A DNA stretch of 64,000 nucleotides, from contig NZ_BCWW01000008.1 in assembly GCF_001894785.1 (NCBI RefSeq), positions 62,001-126,000 of the forward strand, read 5' to 3'. Positions 54,434 through 64,000 of the stretch are shown in pieces. Both the position numbers and the translations under genes were made by a program. The DNA is from Rhodococcoides fascians NBRC 12155 = LMG 3623. Its GTDB lineage: Bacteria > Actinomycetota > Actinomycetes > Mycobacteriales > Mycobacteriaceae. The notes beneath the pieces were generated by a model. That model saw nothing but the letters and a program-made list of their open reading frames with translations. It was not told the DNA's origin and made no database searches. Position 1 is the first letter of the stretch. The number at the start of each line of letters is the position of its first letter.

Positions 54434-55957
54434 TCAACCGTTGTCGGCGATGTCCTCGAGAACCGCGAACATGGTTCGGACCGGAACCCCGGTGCCGCCC
54501 TTGCCGGTGTAGCCGAACGGACCACCGGTGTTGTATGCCGGGCCGGCAACGTCGATGTGAGCCCATTCCACGCCGTCGGCGACGAATTCCTTCAAGAACA
54601 GAGCAGCGGCGAGCATGCCACCTGCTCGACCGTTGGTGACGTTCGCGAGATCTGCGATCTTGGAGTCGAGTTCGCGGCGAATCTCCTTCGGCAACGGCAT
54701 GGCCCATCCGTTCTCGCCGATCGCCTGCGAGATTGCTGCGACGCGGTCGCGGAAGTCGTCGGTACCCATCACGCCGGGAGTCCTGTTGCCGAGTGCGACG
54801 ACCTGAGCGCCCGTCAGCGTCGCGGTGTCGATCAGGTAGTCCGGATCGTCCTCGCAGGCCCGCACGATCGCGTCGGCGAGTACCAAGCGGCCCTCGGCGT
54901 CGGTATTGATCACCTCGACGGTGATGCCGCCGTACTGGGTGAGCACATCGCCGGGGCGCTGAGCGGTGCCCGACGGCATGTTCTCCGCCATCGGGACGGT
55001 GGCGATGACGTCGAGCGGCAGACCGACCTTGGCGGCGAGCACCACCGTGGCGATGACCGCTGCCGCACCGCCCATGTCCGAGGTCATGTTCTCCATGCCG
55101 GCAGCAGGCTTGATGGAGATGCCGCCGGTGTCGAACGTGATTCCCTTACCGACGAGGGCAACCTTCTTCGCGCCGCGCTTGCCTCCCGAGTGCGTCAGGC
55201 GCACGAGCCGAGGCAGTCGGGACGATCCCTTGCCCACTCCGTGAATGCCGCCGTAGCCACCCTTCTCGAGGGCTTTGTCGTCGAGAATCTCGACCTCGAG
55301 GCCGGCCGCCTTGCCCAGCGCCTTGGCCTGAGCCGCGAACTCCTCCGGGTAGAGATGGCTGGGCGGAGTGTTGACGAAATCCCTTGCGACAGCCACTGAT
55401 TCGGCTATCGCGATCGACCTCTCCAATTCGCGCTTGGCATCCTTGGAGCGAGTGTCGGGCACCAACAACTCGATGCGAGTCACCGGAAGCGCAGACGGCT
55501 TCGGTGCCGAGAGAGCCGACTTGAACTCGGCGAACTGGTACGCGCCGAGGAAGAAGCCCTCGGCAGCCGCACCCAGATCGAGCGCCGAGAGCGTCGTGGC
55601 CGCCGTCTCGACACCGGACAGCGCGCGAGCCGCGGTGCCGGCCGAGTGACGAATGCGTTCACTGTCGATGTCGGCGGCGTTGCCGAGGCCCACGGCCAAC
55701 ACACTCGCCACGGCCAGACCGGCCGGAGCCGGAATACGCACTACTTCGTCGGCCTTGCCGGTGGCACCGACGGCTTCGAACGCGTCGAGCAATTCGGTGG
55801 CGATCGCATCGTCGGAAATGTCGTCGGTGATGGAGAGTTCGAGGCCGTCGTCACTCGTGCTCAATGCGACGACGAGTACGTCGACTTTCTTACCGAGCTT
55901 GCCCGCGAGAACCAGGTCGGGTCCGAGAGTGCGGGTGAGCGTCGAGGGGGAAGGCAC
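54434..55957 (-). CDS. pepA: Leucyl aminopeptidase (family M17)
   Basis: A 507-residue metallopeptidase that removes N-terminal residues from peptides, equivalent to Rv2213. The catalytic domain has [23 protein letters not shown] (Lys and Asp metal ligands), [16 protein letters not shown], and [13 protein letters not shown] (active-site Arg and metal Asp/Glu). The N-terminal half is the variable macro-like domain. GTG 55957 has AGGAG 7 nt upstream; the frame continues across the divergent gcvT gene but is not real there. It is divergent from gcvT. Confidence 0.95.
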   Translation of the reverse strand: MPSPSTLTRTLGPDLVLAGKLGKKVDVLVVALSTSDDGLELSITDDISDDAIATELLDAFEAVGATGKADEVVRIPAPAGLAVASVLAVGLGNAADIDSERIRHSAGTAARALSGVETAATTLSALDLGAAAEGFFLGAYQFAEFKSALSAPKPSALPVTRIELLVPDTRSKDAKRELERSIAIAESVAVARDFVNTPPSHLYPEEFAAQAKALGKAAGLEVEILDDKALEKGGYGGIHGVGKGSSRLPRLVRLTHSGGKRGAKKVALVGKGITFDTGGISIKPAAGMENMTSDMGGAAAVIATVVLAAKVGLPLDVIATVPMAENMPSGTAQRPGDVLTQYGGITVEVINTDAEGRLVLADAIVRACEDDPDYLIDTATLTGAQVVALGNRTPGVMGTDDFRDRVAAISQAIGENGWAMPLPKEIRRELDSKIADLANVTNGRAGGMLAAALFLKEFVADGVEWAHIDVAGPAYNTGGPFGYTGKGGTGVPVRTMFAVLEDIADNG

Positions 55958-56086
55958 GTGGCTGCTCCTGTAGGGGTTGACGTGTATGTCCCTCGATCCT
56001 AATGACGGTCGGCGGCGTCGACGATCGAGGGACGTACCGGGGCGACCGACCTGAGACGCTCCGCAAGGTGAGCTAGCGTGGCCGCC

Positions 56087-57187
56087 ATGACCGACACCGA
56101 GTTGATCGAAGGACCACTCCACGCCGTGCACACCGAACTCGGCGCGACGTTCGCACCGTTCGGTGGATGGACCATGCCGGTCTCGTACGCCGGCGTCGTC
56201 GTCGAGCACACGGCAGTGCGTGAAACGGTGGGTCTGTTCGACGTCGGCCACCTCGGCAAGGCGTCGGTGACCGGCCCCGGGGCCGCCGCATTCGTGAACT
56301 CCGTCCTCACCAACGACCTGACCAGAATCGAACCGGGCAAAGCGCAATACACGCTGTGCTGCACAGAGTCCGGTGGCGTGGTCGACGACCTGATCGCCTA
56401 CTTCGTCTCCGACGAGGACGTGTTTCTGGTACCCAATGCTGCGAACACGGCAGCTGTGGTCGATGCGATGGCTGCTGCTGCCCCCGCCGGGGTCTCGGTG
56501 GTGAACCGGCACCGCGAGTTCGGAGTGCTGGCCGTGCAGGGGCCCAAGGCGTCCGAGGTTCTGCAGGAACTGGGTCTACCGACCGATATGGACTACATGG
56601 CATTCGAGGACGCCACCTGGAACTCTCTGCCTGTCCGGGTCTGCCGCACGGGTTACACCGGCGAACAGGGCTACGAGCTGATCCCGTCTGCCGACGACGT
56701 GAAACCGTTGTTCCTGGCGCTGCTGGCCGCGGTGCGGTCTCGGGACGGTCAGGTGTGCGGGCTCGGAGCGCGCGACACGCTGCGCACCGAAATGGGGTAC
56801 CCGCTGCACGGACACGAACTGGCGCAGGACATCTCGCCCCTCGAAGCACGATGCGGCTGGGCGATCGGGTGGAACAAGGACTCGTTCTGGGGCAAGGACG
56901 CATTGACCGCCCAGAAGGCAGACGGTCCGGCACGGATTCTGCGCGGGCTCAAAGCTCTCGATCGCGGCGTTCTACGCCCCGGTCTCACCGTGCGCGCGTC
57001 GGGACGCGATCTCGGAACGACGACCTCCGGCACTTTCTCGCCCACTCTCAAGGTCGGTATCGCCCTTGCACTCCTCGACGCGCAGTCCGCTCCCGCGGTG
57101 GGTTCGGAGGTCGAGGTCGACGTTCGAGGCCGCGCCCTGCGCTGCGAAGTGGTCGCACCGCCGTTCGTCGTCGCCAAGACCAGGTGA
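56087..57187 (+). CDS. gcvT: Aminomethyltransferase (glycine cleavage T protein)
   Basis: A 366-residue folate enzyme that releases ammonia and makes methylene-tetrahydrofolate from the lipoate-bound aminomethyl group. [20 protein letters not shown] (about 25-44), [27 protein letters not shown] and [20 protein letters not shown] are GcvT motifs. The ATG at 56087 is preferred; a GTG at 56078 is in frame. The other glycine cleavage genes are not in the window. It depends on lipoylated GcvH, and lies a few kilobases from lipA and lipB. Confidence 0.93.
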   Translation: MTDTELIEGPLHAVHTELGATFAPFGGWTMPVSYAGVVVEHTAVRETVGLFDVGHLGKASVTGPGAAAFVNSVLTNDLTRIEPGKAQYTLCCTESGGVVDDLIAYFVSDEDVFLVPNAANTAAVVDAMAAAAPAGVSVVNRHREFGVLAVQGPKASEVLQELGLPTDMDYMAFEDATWNSLPVRVCRTGYTGEQGYELIPSADDVKPLFLALLAAVRSRDGQVCGLGARDTLRTEMGYPLHGHELAQDISPLEARCGWAIGWNKDSFWGKDALTAQKADGPARILRGLKALDRGVLRPGLTVRASGRDLGTTTSGTFSPTLKVGIALALLDAQSAPAVGSEVEVDVRGRALRCEVVAPPFVVAKTR

Positions 57188-57228
57188 CCGCGTGAGACCG
57201 CCACGAACCCCACGATAGGATTCCCGGC

Positions 57229-58332
57229 ATGACAGGTGTTTCCGAATTCACGTATGTGCAGCATCCTTCGCCCGCAACCTCCGCGGCGCGTGACGCGGTA
57301 CTTGCTGCGCCCGGATTCGGAAAGCACTTCACCGACCACATGGTCAGCATCGACTACACCCGCGACGGCGGCTGGCACGATGCGAGGATCACCCCGTACG
57401 GTCCGATCGAGCTCGACCCCGCGGCGATGGTCCTGCATTACGGCCAAGCGATCTTCGAGGGCCTGAAGGTCTACCGCCAGCCCAACGGCGATCTGTCCAC
57501 GTTCCGGGTGCAGTCCAACGCCGAACGATTCCGTACCTCGGCCAAGCGGCTCGCCATGCCCGAGATGCCGGACGAGTTGTTCATCGGCTCTATCGAGAAG
57601 CTGCTCGAGCTCGATCACGAGTGGGTCCCGGCGGCGGGTGGCGAGGACGCGCTCTATCTACGGCCCTACATGTTCTCCACCGAAGCCGGTCTGGGTGTGC
57701 GCCCCGCCGACGCGTATCGCTACATGCTGATCGCCTCACCCGCAGGCGCGTACTTCCCACGTGGCGTCAAACCGGTGAGCGTGTGGTTGTCCACCGAATA
57801 CGTCCGCGCAGCACCGGGCGGCACCGGTGCCGCGAAGTTCGCAGGCAACTACGCCGCCTCCCTCCTCGCGCAGGCGCAGGCCAGCGACGAGGGCTGCGAT
57901 CAGGTGGTCTGGCTCGACGCCACCGAGCGCCGCTACGTCGAAGAGATGGGCGGCATGAACCTGTTCTTCGTCTTCGGCTCGGGTTCCGACGCCCGGTTGG
58001 TGACGCCCTCGCTGTCCGGGTCCTTGCTTCCCGGAATCACGCGCGACTCGCTGTTGGCCTTGGCGACGGACTCCGGCATCCCCGTCGAAGAACGACGGAT
58101 CTCCACCGACGAGTGGCGCAAGGGTGCCGAAGCGGGCGAGATCACCGAGGTGTTCGCCTGTGGCACAGCAGCTGTCATCACCCCGGTGGGCAGCGTCAAA
58201 TCCACCGACGGTTCTTTCGAGATCGCAGGCGGAGAACCCGGCGAGATCACGCTCGCACTGCGAGACACCCTCACCGGCATCCAGCGCGGCACCTTCGCCG
58301 ATACCCACGGCTGGATGACCAAGCTCCGCTGA
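57229..58332 (+). CDS. ilvE: Branched-chain amino-acid aminotransferase
   Basis: A 367-residue PLP enzyme (fold type IV) for the last step of Val, Leu and Ile synthesis. [19 protein letters not shown] (about 69-87), [15 protein letters not shown], the Schiff-base lysine in [12 protein letters not shown] (about residue 204) and [14 protein letters not shown] are family motifs; [17 protein letters not shown] is near the C-terminus. The start is ATG 57229, 41 bp after gcvT. Its stop directly abuts that of cobS on the other strand. Confidence 0.95.
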   Translation: MTGVSEFTYVQHPSPATSAARDAVLAAPGFGKHFTDHMVSIDYTRDGGWHDARITPYGPIELDPAAMVLHYGQAIFEGLKVYRQPNGDLSTFRVQSNAERFRTSAKRLAMPEMPDELFIGSIEKLLELDHEWVPAAGGEDALYLRPYMFSTEAGLGVRPADAYRYMLIASPAGAYFPRGVKPVSVWLSTEYVRAAPGGTGAAKFAGNYAASLLAQAQASDEGCDQVVWLDATERRYVEEMGGMNLFFVFGSGSDARLVTPSLSGSLLPGITRDSLLALATDSGIPVEERRISTDEWRKGAEAGEITEVFACGTAAVITPVGSVKSTDGSFEIAGGEPGEITLALRDTLTGIQRGTFADTHGWMTKLR

Positions 58333-59094
58333 TCAGCTGCCGATCAACAGGCCCACCGCGGCCGACGCCGTGGTGGTCTCGATTGCGGCACCGAGAACAT
58401 CGCCCGAGATGCCACCGAAGCGTCGGACGCAGTGTCGAACGGCAAACACCGACAGTGTCAGGACCGCGACGACGACCAGCGGCCCTTGCCAGGGTCGATC
58501 GGGTTGCGCGAAGACCGACGCTGCTGCTGCCGCAATGACCCACAGCGTCAGGACGGCGTTGGACTGCGTTCCGGCCACGAGCGCGCCGAAGCCGCCCGAC
58601 GTCGATGCGTCGATTCCCTTGCGGCAGGCCAGGACTGCCGCCACCCGGGCAGTCACCGCAACCACGACGACAGCCCACCACAGTCGCTCCTGCGCGAGTT
58701 GACCCAGACTCGCGGCCTGAATCGCCGACGTCAGAGCGATGGCCGCCACCCCGAACGGTCCGGCACTACCGGACTTCATGACCTCGCGCGCACGTTCGGG
58801 CGGGCCGTAACAGCCGAGCCCATCGGCGGTGTCGGCCAACCCGTCGATATGCATCCCGCGCGTCAGCAGCGCGGCGGCGGCAACGGCGATGAGGCCGCAC
58901 AGGATTGCCGACAGCCCGGCAACCGTCGTCGCCCACAGCAGTGCCGAACACACGCACCCGAGGACGAGACCGACCAGGGGAGCGTGCGCTATCGCGCGAC
59001 CGGCGCGGATCCTGTCGACCTGCGACGGGCCACGCACGGGCAGCACCGTCAACCACGAGAACGCGAGCACCAGACCCTCGGCCCGCAGCCTCAC
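58333..59094 (-). CDS. cobS: Adenosylcobinamide-GDP ribazoletransferase (cobalamin synthase)
   Basis: A 253-residue membrane enzyme that joins alpha-ribazole to adenosylcobinamide-GDP. FSWLTVLPVRGP (14-25) is near the N-terminus; the metal-binding motif MHIDGLADTADGLG (about 81-94) and PERAREVMKSGSAGPFGV follow. Several TM helices in the C-terminal part. It begins with GTG 59094, 2 bp after the cobT stop codon. Order cobU-cobT-cobS on one strand forms the lower-loop operon. Confidence 0.95.
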   Translation of the reverse strand: MRLRAEGLVLAFSWLTVLPVRGPSQVDRIRAGRAIAHAPLVGLVLGCVCSALLWATTVAGLSAILCGLIAVAAAALLTRGMHIDGLADTADGLGCYGPPERAREVMKSGSAGPFGVAAIALTSAIQAASLGQLAQERLWWAVVVVAVTARVAAVLACRKGIDASTSGGFGALVAGTQSNAVLTLWVIAAAAASVFAQPDRPWQGPLVVVAVLTLSVFAVRHCVRRFGGISGDVLGAAIETTTASAAVGLLIGS

Positions 59095-59096
59095 GG

Positions 59097-60179
59097 TCAG
59101 CGGGCTTCGGGGTCGCCGGTGCTGACGCCGGCGTCGGCGAACGTTGCCATCGAATTCAACGTGTCGACTCCCGCACGAACGAGCGGCAACGCCGTCAACG
59201 CGCCGGAGCCTTCACCGAGTCGCATCGACAGCTCCACCAACGGCTCGAGTCGCAAGTGCCGCAAGGCAAGTGAATGGGCAGGCTCGGCCGAACGATGCCC
59301 GGCGACCCACCACGCGCTGGCACCGGCCGCACCGTCCTCCGCCACCAGCGCTGCTGCTGTGACGACGAGACCGTCCAGGATCACCGGGGTACGCCGATGC
59401 GCCGCCTGCGCGAGGAAGCCGGCGAGGGCAGCGATGTCGGCGCCACCGGCCACCCGCAGCAGGTCGCCGGGATTCTTGGCGACCGGCCGAGCCCGCCGCA
59501 TCGCGTCCCGGATCGCAGCGGTCTTCCTGATCCACCCGGCGTCGTCGATTCCGGTGCCGCGGCCGACGGCAGCGACCGGTTCGGTATCGGTGAGGGTGGC
59601 GATCAATACGGTTGCGGGCGTGGTGTTTCCGATGCCCATGTCGCCTGCGACGAGAAGGTCCGCACCGGCGTCGACCTCCTCGTCCGCGATGGCAGCGCCG
59701 GCGGCGACGGCGGCGCGCACCTCGTCCTCGCTCAGTGCGTCCTCGCGGTCGATGGAACCACTCGAGCGCCGAATCTTGAAGGCGGACACCGACGGATCGG
59801 TGTCGGCGTCGACAGCGATGTCGACCACCCGAACAGTGGCCCCGGCGATGGTCGCGAGGACGTTGACCGCAGCACCGCCCGCGCGAATGTTCTCGACCAT
59901 CTGCGCCGTGACCTCGGGCGGGTAGGCGGACACTCCATGAGCGGCGACGCCGTGGTCCCCGGCGAAGACGACGACACGGACGCGCTCGAAGGACTTCGGC
60001 GGACTGACATCTTGGCAGGCGGCGATCCACTCGCCGAGCGTCTCGAGACGGCCGAGGCTACCGGCCGGCTTGGTCAACCGACCTTGCCGCTCGGCAGCTT
60101 CGTACCGCGCGGAATCGGACGGCGAAGGCACCGGTCGAAACGGTGAGGGTGCCGGAATCTCGTCCACAGGAGTTGTCAC
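59097..60179 (-). CDS. cobT: Nicotinate-nucleotide-dimethylbenzimidazole phosphoribosyltransferase
   Basis: A 360-residue enzyme forming alpha-ribazole phosphate from dimethylbenzimidazole. [20 protein letters not shown] (about 34-53), [50 protein letters not shown] and [17 protein letters not shown] are CobT motifs; the catalytic Glu is near the C-terminus ([15 protein letters not shown]). GTG 60179 overlaps the cobU stop by 4 bp. Confidence 0.96.
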   Translation of the reverse strand: MTTPVDEIPAPSPFRPVPSPSDSARYEAAERQGRLTKPAGSLGRLETLGEWIAACQDVSPPKSFERVRVVVFAGDHGVAAHGVSAYPPEVTAQMVENIRAGGAAVNVLATIAGATVRVVDIAVDADTDPSVSAFKIRRSSGSIDREDALSEDEVRAAVAAGAAIADEEVDAGADLLVAGDMGIGNTTPATVLIATLTDTEPVAAVGRGTGIDDAGWIRKTAAIRDAMRRARPVAKNPGDLLRVAGGADIAALAGFLAQAAHRRTPVILDGLVVTAAALVAEDGAAGASAWWVAGHRSAEPAHSLALRHLRLEPLVELSMRLGEGSGALTALPLVRAGVDTLNSMATFADAGVSTGDPEAR

Positions 60180-60745
60180 ACTGGGCCTTTCGCGGTCAGG
60201 GAATCCGCCGGTGGTTCTTTGAGGGTCAGCGCGAGGCCCGCGACGACCAGCAGAACCCTGTCACACACGTGCGCGAGACGCGCATTGAGGACACCGAGCT
60301 CGTCACGGAACAGTCGACCCGACCGCGACTCGGGAACCACGGACATGCCGACCTCGGGGCTGACGATCACGAGAGTCGACCTGCAGTCCGAGACCGCCGC
60401 GACCAAGTCGTCCACGGCCGGAGCAATCGTCCCGCGAGGCAGGTCCCAGGCCGCTGCGTCGTCGAGCATTCCCGTCAACCAGGTGCCCAGATCGTCGACC
60501 ATCGTGGTGCCGCCCCAGGGCTGAGCCACCACCGTCGCCAGCCCGGTGACGGTTTCGACCGTGGTCCACTCGGGCGGACGCGACGCACGATGGAGTTCGA
60601 TGCGCTGCTGCCAGTCTTCGTCGGACGCATCGCGCTGTCCGGTCGCGACGTAACGGACCGGGCGGGTCGTGACCAACGATTCTGCGTGCGCGGACTTACC
60701 GGATCTGGCTCCGCCGAGGACGAGCGTTCGAGACGGCACGGCCAC
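60176..60745 (-). CDS. cobU: Bifunctional adenosylcobinamide kinase / guanylyltransferase
   Basis: A 189-residue enzyme that phosphorylates and then guanylylates adenosylcobinamide. The P-loop [15 protein letters not shown] (residues 9-23) and [22 protein letters not shown] (of which His is the GMP-accepting residue) are CobU motifs, plus [12 protein letters not shown] and [16 protein letters not shown] 60745; the DUF3043 stop codon is 6 bp away upstream on the same strand. Confidence 0.95.
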   Translation of the reverse strand: MAVPSRTLVLGGARSGKSAHAESLVTTRPVRYVATGQRDASDEDWQQRIELHRASRPPEWTTVETVTGLATVVAQPWGGTTMVDDLGTWLTGMLDDAAAWDLPRGTIAPAVDDLVAAVSDCRSTLVIVSPEVGMSVVPESRSGRLFRDELGVLNARLAHVCDRVLLVVAGLALTLKEPPADSLTAKGPV

Positions 60746-60750
60746 CGACG

Positions 60751-61410
60751 TCAGACAGCCTCGCCGGCGCTCACTCGCGGCTTGGGGGCACGCATCTTCC
60801 GAATCTGCGACGCCCGTACGAAGGCGTACCAGCCGATCTTGAAGCCGCCGTCGGGAGTGTCGGGGAACCGGACACGAATGCGGTTGTTGATCATCTTGCC
60901 GAGGTAGATGCCCTCGCCGACCATGAACAGCATCATCACGAACATGCCGAGAGTGACGTACTGCTGTACCTGCGGCTGCAGAAACAGCGCAAAGATGAGA
61001 ATGAGAGCGAGCGGCATGAACAAGCCGACAAGATTGCGCCGCGCATCGACGATGTCGCGAACGTAGGCACGCACCGGGCCCTTGTCGCGAGGCAGCAGAT
61101 ACTTGTCGTCGCCCGCAAGCATGCGCGCCCGACGCTCTGCAGCTGCTGCACGCCGTTCGTTCGAGGCAGCCTTACGGTCTTCCTTGCTGCCCTTGTTCGC
61201 CTTGCGGCGCTCTCGAGCCTCTTTGCTCGTCAGGGGAGCCGGAGCGACCGGCCCGCGGCGGCGGGCCTCGGCGTCACGGCGCTTGGGGGTCGGTCGGCCT
61301 TTGCCGAGAGACACCGGCGAGGTCGCCTCGCCGGCGGACACAGTCGACTCGGGCTCGTTCGAGTCCTGTCCGTCCGAATTGTCAGAGTTTCCACGGCGTA
61401 GCAGCTTCAC
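60751..61410 (-). CDS. DUF3043 membrane protein
   Basis: A 219-residue protein equivalent to Rv2206. The first ~95 residues are very charged (KDAEARRRGPVAPAPLTSKE, ERRKANKGSKEDRKAASNER), probably helical or disordered and cytoplasmic. Residues ~112-170 hold two TM helices (VGLFMPLALILIFALFLQ and YVTLGMFVMMLFMVGEGIYL), then a short conserved tail with RVRFPDTPDGGFKIGWYAF. It starts with GTG 61410; the frame upstream is not protein-like. Function unknown. Confidence 0.88.
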   Translation of the reverse strand: MKLLRRGNSDNSDGQDSNEPESTVSAGEATSPVSLGKGRPTPKRRDAEARRRGPVAPAPLTSKEARERRKANKGSKEDRKAASNERRAAAAERRARMLAGDDKYLLPRDKGPVRAYVRDIVDARRNLVGLFMPLALILIFALFLQPQVQQYVTLGMFVMMLFMVGEGIYLGKMINNRIRVRFPDTPDGGFKIGWYAFVRASQIRKMRAPKPRVSAGEAV

Positions 61411-61510
61411 GCAACCAGAGTATGGGATGAGCGGAGGCACTCGAACACCGGCCAGGTCAGCGGCGCAGCACCGGATGCTGTTCGGGCACTGCGGTCCTAC
61501 ACTTCCGAGA

Positions 61511-62590
61511 ATGCGAGTGATGATTGCGCCGGACTCCTTCGGGGACACCCTGACTGCCGCAGATGCAGCCGCCGCCATTGCCAGAGGATGGGCGGGTGTG
61601 CGGAGCGGTGACGAGCTGGAACTGGCACCCCAATCCGACGGTGGACCGGGGTTCGTCGAGGTACTGGCCTCGCGCATCGGCACAGTCCACGTCGCCGACG
61701 TGGACGGACCGCTCGGGACGCCGGTAAAGGCCCGCTGGCTGCTCGACGGCACGGTGGCGTACATCGAATCTGCTCAGGCCTGCGGGCTGCACCTCGTCGA
61801 CGGTCCACTGACTCCGCAGTCGGCGCTGAAGGCGAACAGCTACGGCGTCGGACAGCTGCTGAGCGAGGCGTTGATCAGTGGCGCCACGTCGATCGTGGTC
61901 GGACTCGGCGGAAGCAGTTGCACCGACGGTGGACGAGCGATGATCCGCGCACTCGGCGGGCTGGGGTCGGCAATCGAACGCTTCTCGGGAATCGACCTCG
62001 TCGTCGCGTCGGACGTGGAGAACCCCCTGCTCGGCGATTCCGGTGCTGCTCGGGTGTTCGGGCCGCAGAAGGGTGCCGACACCGAGACGGTCGAGCGACT
62101 CGAAGAACTGAACGCCGACTGGGCTGCCGTTCTGTCGGCTGCGGGCCACGACGTGGCAGACCGTCCCGGTGCGGGTGCCGCGGGCGGGATGGGGGCGGCC
62201 CTGTTCGCGCTCGGTGGCAGGCAGGTGCCGGGTGCTGCCGTCGTGGCGGAACGAACCGGTCAGCGGGAACTCCTGGACTCCGTCGACCTGGTGTTGACCG
62301 GGGAGGGAAAGTTCGATTCGCAGTCGCTGCGAGGCAAGTTGGTGACCAGGATCGCCGCTGCAGGCGGTGCCACCGGAATCGAGACCGTGGTGCTCGCCGG
62401 CCAGGTGACGTTGAGCAAGGACGACTTGGCGTCGGCCGGTATCTCGGCCGCTCACTCGATCAGCGAGTTCGCCGGGTCTGTGGAGGTGGCCATGACCGAT
62501 GCGGCCAATCAGCTCGAGAAGCTGGCCGCGCACGTGGCGAGCAGTGCTGTTGCCGGGCCCTCGAACAGGGGCGGCGCGCGCAAGGAATAG
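61511..62590 (+). CDS. glxK: Glycerate kinase
   Basis: A 359-residue kinase of the GlxK/GarK family, phosphorylating D-glycerate. MIAPDSFGDTLTAADAAAAI (4-23) is the N-terminal signature, then ELELAPQSDGGPGFVEVL, VGLGGSSCTDGGRAM (about 135-149) and GAGAAGGMGAALFAL. The usual family lysine in SFK is Gly here (DSFGDTL). The start is ATG 61511, divergent from DUF3043. Equivalent to Rv2205c. Confidence 0.9.
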   Translation: MRVMIAPDSFGDTLTAADAAAAIARGWAGVRSGDELELAPQSDGGPGFVEVLASRIGTVHVADVDGPLGTPVKARWLLDGTVAYIESAQACGLHLVDGPLTPQSALKANSYGVGQLLSEALISGATSIVVGLGGSSCTDGGRAMIRALGGLGSAIERFSGIDLVVASDVENPLLGDSGAARVFGPQKGADTETVERLEELNADWAAVLSAAGHDVADRPGAGAAGGMGAALFALGGRQVPGAAVVAERTGQRELLDSVDLVLTGEGKFDSQSLRGKLVTRIAAAGGATGIETVVLAGQVTLSKDDLASAGISAAHSISEFAGSVEVAMTDAANQLEKLAAHVASSAVAGPSNRGGARKE

Positions 62591-62650
62591 AGCAACCCGG
62601 AGTACGGTTGAGTTTGTTCACGGGTTTGGTACGACTGATAGGGAGAGCCC

Positions 62651-63016
62651 ATGACCGTTTCGAATGAGACCACAACGACCGAAACCACGGCGCACAAGGT
62701 CACCATGACGGAGACCGCTTCGGCCAAGGCCAAGGCGTTGCTGGATCAAGAGGGCCGCGACGACCTCGCGCTGCGCATTGCTGTACAGCCCGGTGGGTGT
62801 GCAGGACTGCGCTATCAGCTCTTCTTCGACGATCGAAGCCTCGACGGCGACCTCGCGGTCGACTTCGGCGGCGTCACCCTCGCAGTCGACCGGATGAGCG
62901 CTCCCTACGTGGAGGGTGCATCCATCGACTTCGTGGACACGATCGAGAAGCAGGGCTTCACGATCGACAACCCGAACGCGACCGGATCGTGCGCGTGCGG
63001 CGACTCGTTCAACTGA
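62651..63016 (+). CDS. HesB/IscA-like iron-sulfur protein
   Basis: A 121-residue protein equivalent to Rv2204c. The A-type scaffold cysteines are Cys in QPGGCAGLRYQLFFD (about residue 54) and CAC in GSCACGDSFN at the C-terminus (residues ~115-117). The first ~20 residues are a Thr/Glu-rich tail. A-type proteins deliver [4Fe-4S] or [2Fe-2S] clusters; possible clients in this window include LipA, though nothing in the sequence shows that. The start is ATG 62651, followed by a very strong hairpin. Confidence 0.93.
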   Translation: MTVSNETTTTETTAHKVTMTETASAKAKALLDQEGRDDLALRIAVQPGGCAGLRYQLFFDDRSLDGDLAVDFGGVTLAVDRMSAPYVEGASIDFVDTIEKQGFTIDNPNATGSCACGDSFN

Positions 63017-63030
63017 GCTGACTCGCTCTC

Positions 63031-64000
<970 letters not shown>

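Overview
The window is high-GC actinobacterial chromosome, most likely Rhodococcus or a close relative in the Nocardiaceae. This rests on protein-level recognition and on gene order. Reading across, it follows the Mycobacterium tuberculosis order from aceE (Rv2241) to adoK (Rv2202c): aceE, DUF3052, ahpE, (insertions), SURF1, ptpA, ptkA-like HAD, cobC, Nif3, zinc ribbon, RNase H/phosphatase, (insertions), panB, TAP-like hydrolase, glnA2, glnE, (insertion), glnA1, RDD, DUF4191, lipA, lipB, epimerase, dihydrolipoamide acyltransferase, pepA, gcvT, ilvE, cobS, cobT, cobU, DUF3043, glycerate kinase, IscA-like, adoK. Both ends cut a gene (aceE at the left, adoK at the right).

Region 1 (1-1933) is conserved core. 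Region 2 (1934-8482) is a tRNA-Val gene followed by a decayed integrated element: a 5'-truncated tyrosine integrase, two phage structural-type fragments at its two ends, two proteins with an Rx4H motif of the HEPN type, three genes for membrane-anchored cytoplasmic proteins (one with an in-frame amber codon), and several unexplained inverted and tandem repeats. Its right end runs into the 5' remnant of an LLM-class flavin monooxygenase gene. Region 3 (8650-18270) carries accessory metabolism: a methionine-type ABC importer metNIQ, a nitroreductase, a FAD amine oxidase-like protein, an APC amino-acid permease, an Fe-alcohol dehydrogenase, an MmsA-type aldehyde dehydrogenase and a divergent LysR regulator with a perfect palindrome in the promoter gap.

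Region 4 (18471-25820) is cobalamin genes (cobD, cobC) interleaved with the SURF1/ptpA/ptkA block and the Nif3/zinc-ribbon/RNase H block. Region 5 (25840-36000) holds an ArsB-like permease, a DUF1697 gene, a TetR-MFS pair, rnpB, a small conserved protein, an RNB ribonuclease, proline iminopeptidase, a lipoprotein, panB and nadE. Region 6 (36058-48140) is a nitrogen-assimilation block: glnA2, glnE and glnA1, with an inserted OpuC-type osmolyte ABC operon; a four-element GlnR-type site lies upstream of glnA1. Region 7 (48178-53665) is the lipoate block: lipA and lipB make lipoate, and the acyltransferase at the end carries two lipoyl domains that use it. Region 8 (54044-64000) has pepA, gcvT (another lipoate-linked pathway), ilvE, the lower cobalamin-loop genes cobS-cobT-cobU, DUF3043, glycerate kinase, IscA-like protein and adenosine kinase.

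The housekeeping regions are compact, with many 4-bp start/stop overlaps and long perfect hairpins without U-tracts at operon ends. The most unusual stretch is 2006-8296. No CRISPR array, intact insertion sequence or complete prophage is visible.
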